Source of the DNA: Bacteroidales bacterium | Lineage (GTDB): Bacteria > Bacteroidota > Bacteroidia > Bacteroidales > Muribaculaceae | Assembly: GCA_900766975.1 (NCBI GenBank) | Contig: CAAFXO010000037.1 | Location: 1-56,784 of the forward strand | Direction: 5' to 3' | DNA length: 56,784 bases | Shown here: piece after piece, positions 1 to 8,760 of the stretch | Layout of the letters: every line of letters starts with the position of its first letter | Position numbering within the stretch: the first letter of the stretch is position 1 | Program-made: the position numbers and the translations under genes | The notes under the pieces: generated by a model | The model's input: the letters and a program-made list of their open reading frames with translations, nothing else | Told to the model about the DNA's origin: nothing | Database searches by the model: none

Positions 1-69
1 ATATTTTGGAAAAATCATATAAATCCCGCTGCCTGATGATTATTCAATTCTCATAACCCTAATAAACGA

Positions 70-105
70 GAGGGTGTACCAAAGTCTTAATTTTGATACA
101 CCCTC
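70..105. terminator. hairpin terminator
   Basis: GAGGGTGTA (70-78) pairs with TACACCCTC (97-105). The stem continues inward through CAAA/TTTG after one mismatch, and TTTCG follows. It probably ends a plus-strand gene to the left of the window. A similar GGGTGTGT-type terminator sits after the rubrerythrin gene at 54036. Confidence 0.6.
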
Positions 106-200
106 TTTCGTTCGGTTGAGGTTAATTCTGCAATAATTTTATCGATATTTACATCTCTCTTATTCTTTGTGTAAATTCCTTATATTTATCTGCAATGTAT

Positions 201-267
201 AAAAATGTCGTTAGCAGACAAATATAACCCCGATTTTGGCTTATATTTGTCTGCTAACGATACTTTT
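201..267 (-). terminator. long perfect inverted repeat, probable terminator of the RluA-type gene
   Basis: Bases 208-227 and 241-260 are perfect reverse complements over 20 bp around a 13-base loop. Beyond a small bulge, AAAAA and TTTTT runs extend the stem. It lies just after the stop of the minus-strand pseudouridine synthase, with T-rich sequence on the minus strand, so a rho-independent terminator is the simplest reading. The arms also contain TATATTTG, which resembles a Bacteroidota -7 box. Confidence 0.6.
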
Positions 268-312
268 TATAGGGTTCTCGCTGTTTTGAGAAACGCGCTT
301 TTGAAATTCCTC

Positions 313-966
313 TTAGAGCTTTAGTTGCTTTTCCGGGCTTACTGTCAGGTCTATCTCTTGCTTGCTTACAGGGTGGATAAACCGAATTCTATAGGCTTGC
401 AGCGAGATGCCTCCATCTTTGTTGCTGCGGCGTGCACCATATTTCAAATCCCCTTTGATCGGATGGCCCATCGCAGAGAGTTGTGCTCTGATCTGATGCT
501 TGCGTCCCGTCATCAGTTCCACCTCAAGCTGCGTGTAGCGTTCTCCTCGCTCTATCGTGTGATATTGCAACCGACATAGCTTCGCATTCGGATCCCCTCG
601 CCTCGCCACAAAGGTCTTGTTGATTCTCCCATCGGATACCAACATATCCTCCAACAATGCCTCTTCTCGCTCCGGATGTCCCTCCACCCAGGCGCGATAG
701 GTCTTGTGAATCTTGCCCTCGCGCAGCATGGCATTCAGTCGCTCCAAAGCCTTCGACGTCCTGGCAAAAATCACCAAGCCCGACACCGGTCGGTCGATGC
801 GATGCACCACACCACAGAACACATTACCCGGCTTCTGATATTTCTCCTTGATATATGCCTTGACATACTCCGATAGGGGAGTGTCGCCCGTCTTGTCTCC
901 TTGGACTATCTCGCCGACCTCCTTATACACCACGATGATGTGATTGTCCTCATATACTACCTCCAT
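313..966 (-). CDS. RluA-family RNA pseudouridine synthase
   Basis: A 217-residue protein of the RluA family, which isomerises uridine to pseudouridine in rRNA or tRNA. The family signature is clear: HRIDRPVSGLVIFARTSKA at about residues 55-73, where the Asp of HRID is the catalytic aspartate, and the later block GRKHQIRAQLSAMGHPIKGD. The length is that of the short RluA-type enzymes without an S4 domain, so it most resembles the RluC/RluD-like single-domain proteins common in Bacteroidota. The exact target base cannot be told from sequence. The ATG is followed directly by the expected VVYEDNHIIVVYK opening strand. It stands alone on the minus strand, followed by a strong hairpin at 208-260. 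Confidence 0.9.
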   Translation of the reverse strand: MEVVYEDNHIIVVYKEVGEIVQGDKTGDTPLSEYVKAYIKEKYQKPGNVFCGVVHRIDRPVSGLVIFARTSKALERLNAMLREGKIHKTYRAWVEGHPEREEALLEDMLVSDGRINKTFVARRGDPNAKLCRLQYHTIERGERYTQLEVELMTGRKHQIRAQLSAMGHPIKGDLKYGARRSNKDGGISLQAYRIRFIHPVSKQEIDLTVSPEKQLKL

Positions 967-1043
967 ATCACCTCCTTAGAGCTTAGATTGATGCTATGAT
1001 TCCTGACTATTTTTTTCTCAGATATCAATAGAAAGATGGATAA

Positions 1044-1078
1044 TAAAAAAAGCGGCTACAGTCTCTGAACCATAGCCG
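1044..1078 (-). terminator. terminator of the initiator tRNA gene
   Basis: On the minus strand CGGCTA and TAGCCG form a stem followed by CTTTTTTTATT, directly after the tRNA-fMet gene. Confidence 0.75.
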
Positions 1079-1086
1079 ATTTCCCT

Positions 1087-1161
<75 letters not shown>

Positions 1162-1174
1162 ATGTTTTCGACTG

Positions 1175-1206
1175 CAAAATTAGAACATTTTTTCGACATG
1201 ACCAAA
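1175..1206 (-). promoter_or_regulatory. Bacteroidota promoter for tRNA-fMet
   Basis: Minus strand TTTG (1206-1203), 20 bases, then TAATTTTG (1182-1175), matching TTTG-N19/20-TAnnTTTG. It lies 13 bases before the tRNA gene. Confidence 0.75.
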
Positions 1207-1285
1207 TTTTTTACCACTTTTTTTGCACTTTTTCGCAAATTTCTTTCTTTCCCTTCCTATTTCCTCCCATTAATGACCCCATTTT

Positions 1286-1341
1286 AATAAGAAAGCCGAT
1301 CTAATAAGAAAGCCGATCTAATTTCTTAGACCGGCTCTCTT
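1286..1341 (-). terminator. nifJ terminator whose distal arm is duplicated
   Basis: AATAAGAAAGCCGATCT occurs twice in tandem (1286-1302, 1303-1319). The second copy forms an imperfect stem with AGACCGGCTCTCTT (1328-1341). On the minus strand this follows the nifJ stop and runs into T-rich sequence, so it is read as the nifJ terminator. The first copy could pair with the same arm to give an alternative hairpin. Confidence 0.65.
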
Positions 1342-1368
1342 ACTATTTAGTTTTTAAGAAGACTCTCG

Positions 1369-4300
1369 TTATTCTTCCGAACCCCACTTTTGAGAAGCGA
1401 GGCGCTTGTAGTTGCCATAGCGCCATTGGGCATTCTCCTTGCATGCCGCAAAGAGCTCTGCTGCCTGGTCGGGGAAGAGCTTGAAGAGCGATGCAAAGCG
1501 TACCTCTCCCTTCAAGAAGTCGTCAAACTTGTCCCAATCAGGCTCCTTGGAGTCGAGCATGAAGGGATTCTTTCCCTCTGCCTCAAGCTCGGGATTGTAG
1601 CGCCAGAGGTGCCAGTAGCCACTCTCTACAGCAAGTTTCTCCTCTTGCTGGCTGTGACCCATTCCCTTCTTGATACCATGGTTGATACAGGGTGCATAGG
1701 CGATTACCAACGAGGGTCCGTCGTAGGCCTCTGCCTCGCGGATTGCCTTCAAGGTCTGTGCATTGTCAGCTCCCATCGCTACCTGTGCCACATAGACATA
1801 GCCGTAGGTTGTCGCGATCATACCAAGGTCTTTCTTGCGTACACGCTTGCCGGCTGCGGCAAACTTCGCAATCGCACCGATAGGTGTCGACTTCGACGAC
1901 TGTCCTCCGGTGTTGGAGTATACCTCGGTGTCAAGTACCAAGATGTTGACATTCTTGCCCGATGCGATCACATGATCCAAGCCACCGAAACCGATGTCGT
2001 AGCTGGCACCGTCGCCGCCGATGATCCACTGGCTCCGCTTGGTGAGATATGCCGACAGACCGGCGATAGTAGAGCAGTCGGGACATCCCTTCTTCGCTCC
2101 CTCGCTTACGGCTGCCTCCAAAGCCTTGCCGGTGGTGTATGACATTTTCGAATCTTCACGATTGTCAAGCCATGCCTGTGCTGCTGCCTTCAATCCCTCG
2201 GGTGCCTCGGCATTGCCGGCTATGTTCTCTGCCGCCTCGATCACACGGCTGCGCAGCTTCTCGTATGCCAACTGCATTCCAAGACCATACTCGCAGAAGT
2301 CCTCGAAGAGGGAGTTCGCCCAGGCCGGTCCACATCCATTCTCATTGGTGGTATAGGGTGTCGATGGTACTGAGCCGGAGTAGATCGAGCTACATCCTGT
2401 AGCATTCGCTACGATCTGTCGCGATCCGAAGAGCTGTGAGATCAACTTCAAATAGGGTGTCTCACCGCAACCGGAGCATGCGCCGGAGAACTCGAACAGT
2501 GGCTGTGCCAACTGGCTGTTCTTAACATTGGCGGATACATCTACCAAATCTGCCTTGCTCTTGACATTCTTCACAAGCCATTCCCAGTTCTTATCCTGGT
2601 CAAGCTGGCTCTCGATGTCTACCATCTTCAGAGCCTTCTCGCCTCTCATGCCGGGACATACATCCACACAGTTGCCGCATCCCAAGCAGTCGAGCACATC
2701 GACTTGCTCCACAAATTTCATGCCGGCAAATTGCTTGCCGTTGGCTGGCTTGCAGTGTTCATCGCCGAAGGGTGCTGCCGCTGCCTCTTCAGGAGTAAGA
2801 ATGAAGGGGCGGATCGCTGCGTGAGGACATACATACGAACACATGTTACACTGGATACAGTTGTCGACGTTCCATTCGGGAACAAAGTTCGCTACGCCAC
2901 GCTTCTCGTAGGCGGCTGTGCCGGGTGTCCAGGTGCCATCTGCGATATCCTTGAAGGTGCTCACCGGTAGCAAATCGCCATCCTGTGCGTTGATCGGACG
3001 ACATACGGTCTGTACGAACTCCGGTGCATCGTCAGCGGCTGCTGCTTCGTCGGCAAGATTTGCCCACTCTGCCTTGACCTCAAGCTTGTGATACTCGCCA
3101 CCGCGATCCACTGCCTGATTGTTCATGTTGACGATGTTCTCTCCCTTCTTGCCGTATGACTTCACGATGAATTTCTTCATCTGCTCGATTGCCAACTCTA
3201 CCGGGATCACCTCTGTGATGCGGAAGAAGGCACTCTGTAGGATCGTGTTGGTGCGATTCCCAAGTCCGATCTCCTGTGCGATCTTCGTTGCATTGATATA
3301 ATATACGGTGATATTGTTCTGTGCGAAATATCTCTTTACCTTGTTGGGAAGGTTGCGCTCCAACTCTTCGCCATCCCATATGGTGTTCAAGAGGAAGGTG
3401 CCGTTGGGCTGCAATCCGCGTGTCACATCATACATGTGAAGGTATGCCTGCACGTGACATGCCACGAAGTTCGGTGTGTTCACCAAGTAGGTCGAACGGA
3501 TTGGTGCGTCACCGAATCTGAGGTGTGAACATGTGAAACCACCCGACTTCTTGGAGTCGTAGGAGAAGTATGCCTGGCAATATTTGTCGGTATTGTCACC
3601 GATGATCTTTACCGAGTTCTTGTTCGCTCCGACTGTTCCATCTGCGCCGAGGCCATAGAACTTAGCCTGGAACATTCCCTCGCCACCGACATTGATCTCT
3701 TCTCCGACTGGGAGTGAAAGGTGGGTCAGATCATCTTCGATGCCGACAGTAAACTGATTGGCGGGAGTCTCTGCCTTAAGGTTCTCATATACGGCTACGA
3801 TCTGTGCCGGAGTAGTATCCTTCGAGCTCAAACCATAGCGACCACCTACGATCACCGGAGCATTCTCCTTGCCATAGAAGCACTCTTTGACATCCAAGTA
3901 GAGAGGCTCGCCATTGGCTCCCGGCTCTTTGGTGCGGTCGAGCACTGCGATGCGCTTCGCTGTCTTGGGCACTGCTGCCAGGAAGTGTCGCGCCGAGAAG
4001 GGTCGATACAAGTGTACGCTTACCAAGCCGACTTTCTCTCCCTTCGCGCGGAGGTCGTCGATCACCTCTTTGATACATTGTGTCACCGAACCCATCGCGA
4101 TGATTACTCGCTCTGCCTCCGGATCGCCATAGTAGTCGAACAGTCCATACTGACGTCCGGTAAGACGATTCATCTCGTTGATATATTCCTCTACGATCTC
4201 CGGTACGGCTTCGTAATATTTGTTGCTTGCCTCGCGATGCTGGAAGAATACATCGGGATTCTCCGCCATACCGCGTGCCACTGGCTTCCCGGGGTTCAAC

Positions 4301-4926
4301 GCCCGGGCTCTGAACTCGGCAAGTGCCTGCTGATCTACCAGTGGCACCAAGTCTTCCTGCTCAAGCATCTCGATCTTCTGGATCTCGTGTGATGTGCGGA
4401 AGCCATCGAAGAAGTTCACAAAGGGTACGCGTCCCTTGATGGCCGATAGATGAGCCACTGCCGAAAGGTCCATTACCTCCTGCACTGATCCTTCGCAAAA
4501 CATTGCAAATCCTGTCTGACGACATGCCATCACATCCTGATGGTCGCCGAAGATGCTCAAGGCATGTGATGCCAATGTTCTCGCTGTTACATGGAAGACA
4601 CAGGGCAATAATTCTCCTGCGATCTTATACATATTGGGGATCATCAACAGCAATCCTTGTGATGCCGTATAGGTGGTGGTCAATGCGCCTGCTTGCAACG
4701 ATCCATGCAGCGCTCCCGCTGCTCCTCCTTCACTCTGCATCTCTTGCACATGGACTGTCTCGCCAAACATGTTCTTGCGGCCCGCTGCTGCCCAATCATC
4801 TACATACTCTGCCATCGGCGACGACGGAGTAATCGGGTAGATCGCAGCTACCTCACTAAACATATAACTGATATGCGCCGCAGCTTGATTGCCATCGCAT
4901 GTCAGAAATTTCTTTGTTTTGCTCAT
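1369..4926 (-). CDS. nifJ: pyruvate:ferredoxin (flavodoxin) oxidoreductase
   Basis: A single-chain 1,185-residue PFOR, the usual length. It oxidises pyruvate with CoA to acetyl-CoA and CO2 and passes electrons to ferredoxin or flavodoxin, the central anaerobic step of Bacteroidales metabolism, in the cytoplasm. The N-terminus has the pyruvate-domain block YPITPSSPMAEYVDDWA. Two ferredoxin-type clusters follow: CIQCNMCSYVCP near residue 692 and CLGCGNCVDVCPG near 745. SGACSGCGETPY supplies ligands of the third, proximal cluster. The thiamine diphosphate site GGDGASYDIGFGGLDH lies near 970, with NTGGQSSKSTP after it. It is transcribed alone from a promoter at 5036-5065, with a leader of about 100 bases, and ends at the hairpin 1286-1341. 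Confidence 0.97.
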   Translation of the reverse strand: MSKTKKFLTCDGNQAAAHISYMFSEVAAIYPITPSSPMAEYVDDWAAAGRKNMFGETVHVQEMQSEGGAAGALHGSLQAGALTTTYTASQGLLLMIPNMYKIAGELLPCVFHVTARTLASHALSIFGDHQDVMACRQTGFAMFCEGSVQEVMDLSAVAHLSAIKGRVPFVNFFDGFRTSHEIQKIEMLEQEDLVPLVDQQALAEFRARALNPGKPVARGMAENPDVFFQHREASNKYYEAVPEIVEEYINEMNRLTGRQYGLFDYYGDPEAERVIIAMGSVTQCIKEVIDDLRAKGEKVGLVSVHLYRPFSARHFLAAVPKTAKRIAVLDRTKEPGANGEPLYLDVKECFYGKENAPVIVGGRYGLSSKDTTPAQIVAVYENLKAETPANQFTVGIEDDLTHLSLPVGEEINVGGEGMFQAKFYGLGADGTVGANKNSVKIIGDNTDKYCQAYFSYDSKKSGGFTCSHLRFGDAPIRSTYLVNTPNFVACHVQAYLHMYDVTRGLQPNGTFLLNTIWDGEELERNLPNKVKRYFAQNNITVYYINATKIAQEIGLGNRTNTILQSAFFRITEVIPVELAIEQMKKFIVKSYGKKGENIVNMNNQAVDRGGEYHKLEVKAEWANLADEAAAADDAPEFVQTVCRPINAQDGDLLPVSTFKDIADGTWTPGTAAYEKRGVANFVPEWNVDNCIQCNMCSYVCPHAAIRPFILTPEEAAAAPFGDEHCKPANGKQFAGMKFVEQVDVLDCLGCGNCVDVCPGMRGEKALKMVDIESQLDQDKNWEWLVKNVKSKADLVDVSANVKNSQLAQPLFEFSGACSGCGETPYLKLISQLFGSRQIVANATGCSSIYSGSVPSTPYTTNENGCGPAWANSLFEDFCEYGLGMQLAYEKLRSRVIEAAENIAGNAEAPEGLKAAAQAWLDNREDSKMSYTTGKALEAAVSEGAKKGCPDCSTIAGLSAYLTKRSQWIIGGDGASYDIGFGGLDHVIASGKNVNILVLDTEVYSNTGGQSSKSTPIGAIAKFAAAGKRVRKKDLGMIATTYGYVYVAQVAMGADNAQTLKAIREAEAYDGPSLVIAYAPCINHGIKKGMGHSQQEEKLAVESGYWHLWRYNPELEAEGKNPFMLDSKEPDWDKFDDFLKGEVRFASLFKLFPDQAAELFAACKENAQWRYGNYKRLASQKWGSEE

Positions 4927-5035
4927 AGTTGATTTATTTTATTTTCTACTTTATGTCTTTTATCAGATTTATGCCTTTTAGTTTCTTTTTTTACCTTTTT
5001 AGAGTCTTTTGCTCTTCTCAGGGCTATTATTTCTG

Positions 5036-5065
5036 CAAAGTTAATATTTTTTTGTCGTTTTTCAA
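5036..5065 (-). promoter_or_regulatory. Bacteroidota promoter for nifJ
   Basis: Minus strand TTG (5065-5063), 19 bases, TAACTTTG (5043-5036). The predicted start lies near 5030, about 105 bases before the nifJ ATG. Confidence 0.75.
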
Positions 5066-5145
5066 TGCTTTTTGCTCACTTTTGTTCTCCCTGTGCATAA
5101 CTATCCCCTACAAAAGTTCGCACTTCGGTTGATTCCCCTCGTTTT

Positions 5146-6486
5146 TTATGCCTTGATTTTGCTTATCCTTATGCTTTTGCCTTTCAGCTTTTTCTTCCTT
5201 AGCGATTCCGCCAACCCGGGAGCCTTCTTCGCTTCTATCGCTACTATGATGTAGTGATCGTAGACGTTGATCTTGCCGATCTCTTCAGATGTCAGTCCTC
5301 CCTCTTTGATCAGATAGCCCACCACATCTCCCGCTGAAATCTTCTCTCGCTTGCCGGCTGAGATGTAGAGCGATTCGTAACGTCGTGGCAATTCCACTGT
5401 TACGCCTCGCTCCAAGTGGCGAGTGGCATTCACTTCGATATATTCTTTCTGATCCTCTGCCGGACCGATGATCACATACACATCCCCCTCTTCTTCGACA
5501 CGCGCCGTGCGCCCGTTGCGGTGGGTGTATACCTCCCCGCTCAGCGGCTGATGATAGTGGATCACATGCTTCACTCCCTCGATGTCCAAACCGCGTGCCG
5601 CCAGGTCGGTAGCCACCATTATAGGCCCCGTGCCATTGTTGAAGAGCGCTATCGCTGTCTCTCGGTCTCGCTGCTCCAATGCCCCGTGATAGAGCGTCGT
5701 CGGTATCCCCGATTTCTTCAAGTATTCTGCCGTGCGCTCCGCACTCTCCCGGTGATTCATGAAGATGATGCTCCGCTCATATTCCCCTCGCTCTGACGCG
5801 ATGTTTTGCAAGAGGGTCTTCAGGGTCTCAAGCTTGTCGTTGACATCCGAGTCTACTCGCCACACGCGCGTGCGCTCTCTCACCTTCCGACTCCCCTCCA
5901 AGTAGTCAAGGGTCTTCAATTCGCGAAGCGTCAGAAAGTCTGGAAGCTCTGCTGCTCGTGTTGCCGAGGTCAAGATGGTGCGACTCACATTCTTCAGGTG
6001 AGTCGCGATCTTCTTCATCTCTTTCTCAAATCCCAATTCCAATGATTTGTCATACTCGTCGAGTATCAACACTCGCGTCGGCATCACATCGATGTTCCGC
6101 CTGTTGATATGATCTAACAGACGTCCCGGTGTCGCTACGATGATATCGGTGCCCGCTTGCAATGAATTGACCTCATCTTCCACCTTGTGTCCCCCATAGA
6201 GAGATGTCGTCTTCAGTCCCGCTGCTATCGCTCGGATCACCCCAGAGATCTGGATCACCAATTCGCGAGAGGGCACGATGATTACTCCCTGCACTCGCCC
6301 GCTGCTCGGCTTCATGATCTTCAACATCGCCATCACAAATGCCAATGTCTTGCCCGACCCCGTCGCCGATAGCAACATTATATCGCCTCCCTCACTCGCA
6401 CTCTGCAACATCTTCTCTTGCATCGCGTTAAGTCGCTCGATGCCGAGACGCTCTCTGACCAAAGGTAAAAATTCTTTCTCTCTCAT
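5146..6486 (-). CDS. DEAD-box RNA helicase with DbpA-like C-terminal domain
   Basis: A 446-residue helicase. RecA domain 1 has Walker A ATGSGKT (41-47), ATPGR (118-122), motif II as DEYD (143-146) in place of DEAD, and SAT (174-176). Domain 2 has IIFMNHRES, ATDLAARGLDIEGVKH and HRNGRTAR, all intact. The last ~75 residues (AGDVVGYLIKEGGLTSEEIG onward) match the DbpA RNA-binding domain, which in E. coli DbpA directs the enzyme to hairpin 92 of 23S rRNA; a role in 50S ribosome assembly is therefore inferred. Tyrosine at the third position of motif II is unusual, but the two catalytic acidic residues remain. It follows recG by 82 bases, a gap holding a 26 bp tandem duplication, and may be the last gene of that operon. 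Confidence 0.9.
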   Translation of the reverse strand: MREKEFLPLVRERLGIERLNAMQEKMLQSASEGGDIMLLSATGSGKTLAFVMAMLKIMKPSSGRVQGVIIVPSRELVIQISGVIRAIAAGLKTTSLYGGHKVEDEVNSLQAGTDIIVATPGRLLDHINRRNIDVMPTRVLILDEYDKSLELGFEKEMKKIATHLKNVSRTILTSATRAAELPDFLTLRELKTLDYLEGSRKVRERTRVWRVDSDVNDKLETLKTLLQNIASERGEYERSIIFMNHRESAERTAEYLKKSGIPTTLYHGALEQRDRETAIALFNNGTGPIMVATDLAARGLDIEGVKHVIHYHQPLSGEVYTHRNGRTARVEEEGDVYVIIGPAEDQKEYIEVNATRHLERGVTVELPRRYESLYISAGKREKISAGDVVGYLIKEGGLTSEEIGKINVYDHYIIVAIEAKKAPGLAESLRKKKLKGKSIRISKIKA

Positions 6487-6522
6487 CTCTCTTTTTATTA
6501 TTTTCTCCTGTGCTCTTTCCTA

Positions 6523-6574
6523 TATAACAAAATTATCTTCTCTCAGGATATAACAAAATTATCTTCTCTCAGGA
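6523..6574. repeat. 26 bp tandem duplication at the end of recG
   Basis: TATAACAAAATTATCTTCTC plus TCAGGA occurs twice without a gap (6523-6548, 6549-6574), with a few more shared bases after. The second copy includes the last codons and TGA of recG; the first lies in the recG-helicase gap. Confidence 0.95.
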
Positions 6575-8716
6575 TATTTGCGACCAGTCCACACTCTTTC
6601 GGAATCGATATCCAAGTTCGTAGCGTATCTTCGCGCAACTCTGATCCGAAATCTCGATCTTACCCTCTCCCATTTCGGGGTCTTTACCCTCTACATCGAT
6701 GAGCTCCGGCCGGCCGTTCAGCACCCGGTTGGCGGCTTGCCGTGCATAGTTCAAGATTTGTCCGTCGGTCGCCAAATTGGCAATATGCAACGAAAATGCC
6801 AAGCCACTCTGCTGCGTACCCTCCATATCCCCGGGACCTCGCAATTTCAAGTCGGCTTCGGAGATGAGAAATCCATCTGTGGTCTGTGTCATTATGTTGA
6901 GTCGCTTGCGTGTGTCGCCACCTACGCCGGCATGTGTCACCAAGATGCAGTAGCTCTTGTCGGCGCCGCGTCCCACTCTCCCTCGTAATTGATGCAACTG
7001 CGAGAGCCCGAACCGCTCGGCATTCTCTATCAGCATCACCGTGGCATTGGGCACGTTGACACCCACCTCTATCACGGTTGTTGCCACCAAAATACGTGCC
7101 TCGCCGCTCACGAATCGCTGCATCTGTGCATCCTTGACATCTGCCTTCATCCTCCCATGCACACAACACACCTTATAGTTGGGGAAAAGACCGCAGATCC
7201 TCTCATATCCCGTCTCGACACTCTTTAACTCCAATTTAGGATTCTCCGTAATCAGCGGATAGACCACATATACCTGCCGCCCTGCCGCCAGTTCCCGACC
7301 TATCAGCCGATTCACCTCCATGCGGTTGTCGTCATAACGCAGCAGTGTCTCCACAGGCTTGCGTCCCGGCGGCAATTCGTCGATCACTGACACATCCAAG
7401 TCGCCATAGACAGTCATGGCAAGTGTCCGCGGTATTGGCGTGGCGGTCATCACCAGCACATGGGGTGGGGTAGTGCTCTTTCCCCACATCTTGGCTCGCT
7501 GTGCCACTCCGAAGCGATGCTGCTCATCGATCACCACTACGCCTAATTGCTTGAACTGTACGTTGTCTTCGATCAGTGCATGCGTCCCGATGATGATGTC
7601 GATGCTCCCATCCAATAGCCCGGCATGAATCTCACGTCGCTCTTTGGCGCGTGTACTTCCCGTCAAGAGCCGCACGCCGATGCCGATCTCTTCTCCCCAG
7701 GCTCGCAAGGTCTCGTAATGCTGTGCCGCCAGGATCTCCGTCGGAGCCATCAGTGCCGCCTGATAACCATTGTCGATACCCATCAGCATTGTCATAAATG
7801 CCACCATCGTCTTCCCCGATCCGACATCCCCTTGAAGTAATCGGTTCATCTGTCGCCCGGTGCGCATATCGTTGCGGATCTCGCGCAATACTCGCTTCTG
7901 CGCTCCGGTCAACTCGAAGGGGAGACAGTCATGATAGAAGCCATTGAATTTGTCGGCTATCTTCTCGAATACATAACCCCGGATTCTCCTCCCTCGTGTG
8001 CGCGAGTAACGTAATATATGCAGCTGAAGATAGAAGAGCTCTTCAAATTTAAGTCGCTCTTTGGCTTTCTGCAATTCGTTGACATCCTGCGGTATATGCA
8101 TGGCGCGTAGTGCATCTTTCAGCGTCATAAGATGATATTCTCGCACTATCTCTTCAGGCAGCGTATCTTCGATACTGTCGAAGGCTGGCATGCTCAGCAG
8201 TCGCTCTGCCAGGGTAGCCAGCGTCTTGGGTGTATAGCCTTCGCGTCGCATCTTGTCGGTCAGAGTGTATACCCCCTGAAAACCTCGCACTTGATGCTCC
8301 GGGTCATATTTGCTTACCTCCGGATGTACGATATTGATAGTGCCATGATAGCTGCTCGGTTTGCCGAAAATCACATAGTCCACTCCCTCTTTATAGGCAT
8401 CTTTCAGCGCATTGATACGTGCGAACCATACCGTCTGAAGAAGTCGGTCGCCATCGCTGAAGAGTCCCAACAAACGCTTGCGCGCACCCTCCCCTTCGAT
8501 CGAAAATCTGATGAAGCGCCCTCTGATCTGTACGTAGGGCATTTCTTCAGTTATCTCTCTGATTGTGTAGTATTTACTCCGATCGATATGCCGGAAGGGA
8601 AAGTTGTAGAGGAGGTCGCGAAAGGTGTGTATGTCGAGCTCGTCGCCAAGAATTTTTGCTCGTTTCTCGCCGACTCCCTTCAGATATTTTATGTCGCTAC
8701 CAAAAAAATCCGACAT
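6569..8716 (-). CDS. recG: ATP-dependent DNA helicase RecG
   Basis: RecG reverses stalled replication forks and moves Holliday junctions. The N-terminal wedge begins SDIKYLKGVGEKRAKIL and includes the OB fold (YVQIRGRFIRF). The helicase core has Walker A GDVGSGKT near residue 295, the DEQH box with HRFGVAQR, and TATPIPRTLAM. The C-terminal TRG region with GLSQLHQLRGRVGRG is intact. Length is about 715 residues, normal. The frame is open to an ATG at 8755, only 5 bases after ispD, but the ATG at 8716 (MSDFFGSD) fits the family N-terminus and is used here. It is third or later in tetR-fabG-ispD-recG. Confidence 0.95.
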   Translation of the reverse strand: MSDFFGSDIKYLKGVGEKRAKILGDELDIHTFRDLLYNFPFRHIDRSKYYTIREITEEMPYVQIRGRFIRFSIEGEGARKRLLGLFSDGDRLLQTVWFARINALKDAYKEGVDYVIFGKPSSYHGTINIVHPEVSKYDPEHQVRGFQGVYTLTDKMRREGYTPKTLATLAERLLSMPAFDSIEDTLPEEIVREYHLMTLKDALRAMHIPQDVNELQKAKERLKFEELFYLQLHILRYSRTRGRRIRGYVFEKIADKFNGFYHDCLPFELTGAQKRVLREIRNDMRTGRQMNRLLQGDVGSGKTMVAFMTMLMGIDNGYQAALMAPTEILAAQHYETLRAWGEEIGIGVRLLTGSTRAKERREIHAGLLDGSIDIIIGTHALIEDNVQFKQLGVVVIDEQHRFGVAQRAKMWGKSTTPPHVLVMTATPIPRTLAMTVYGDLDVSVIDELPPGRKPVETLLRYDDNRMEVNRLIGRELAAGRQVYVVYPLITENPKLELKSVETGYERICGLFPNYKVCCVHGRMKADVKDAQMQRFVSGEARILVATTVIEVGVNVPNATVMLIENAERFGLSQLHQLRGRVGRGADKSYCILVTHAGVGGDTRKRLNIMTQTTDGFLISEADLKLRGPGDMEGTQQSGLAFSLHIANLATDGQILNYARQAANRVLNGRPELIDVEGKDPEMGEGKIEISDQSCAKIRYELGYRFRKSVDWSQIS

Positions 8717-8760
8717 CCCGTATCTTATTTTTCTAATTCCCCATTCCTGATTCATATCTC

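Larger units (their letters stand above)
1..312. other. non-coding leader of the window with two hairpins
   Basis: No convincing gene is visible. A plus-strand frame open from base 3 ends at TAA near 52-54 and could be the tail of a gene lying outside the window, but it is too short to judge. The stretch holds a terminator-like hairpin at 70-105 and a long perfect inverted repeat at 208-260, listed separately. Confidence 0.5.

Noticed and set aside
208..260. Invertible promoter of the Bacteroides phase-variation kind
   Set aside because: The segment between the arms is only 13 bases, too short to invert, and no recombinase gene is nearby.
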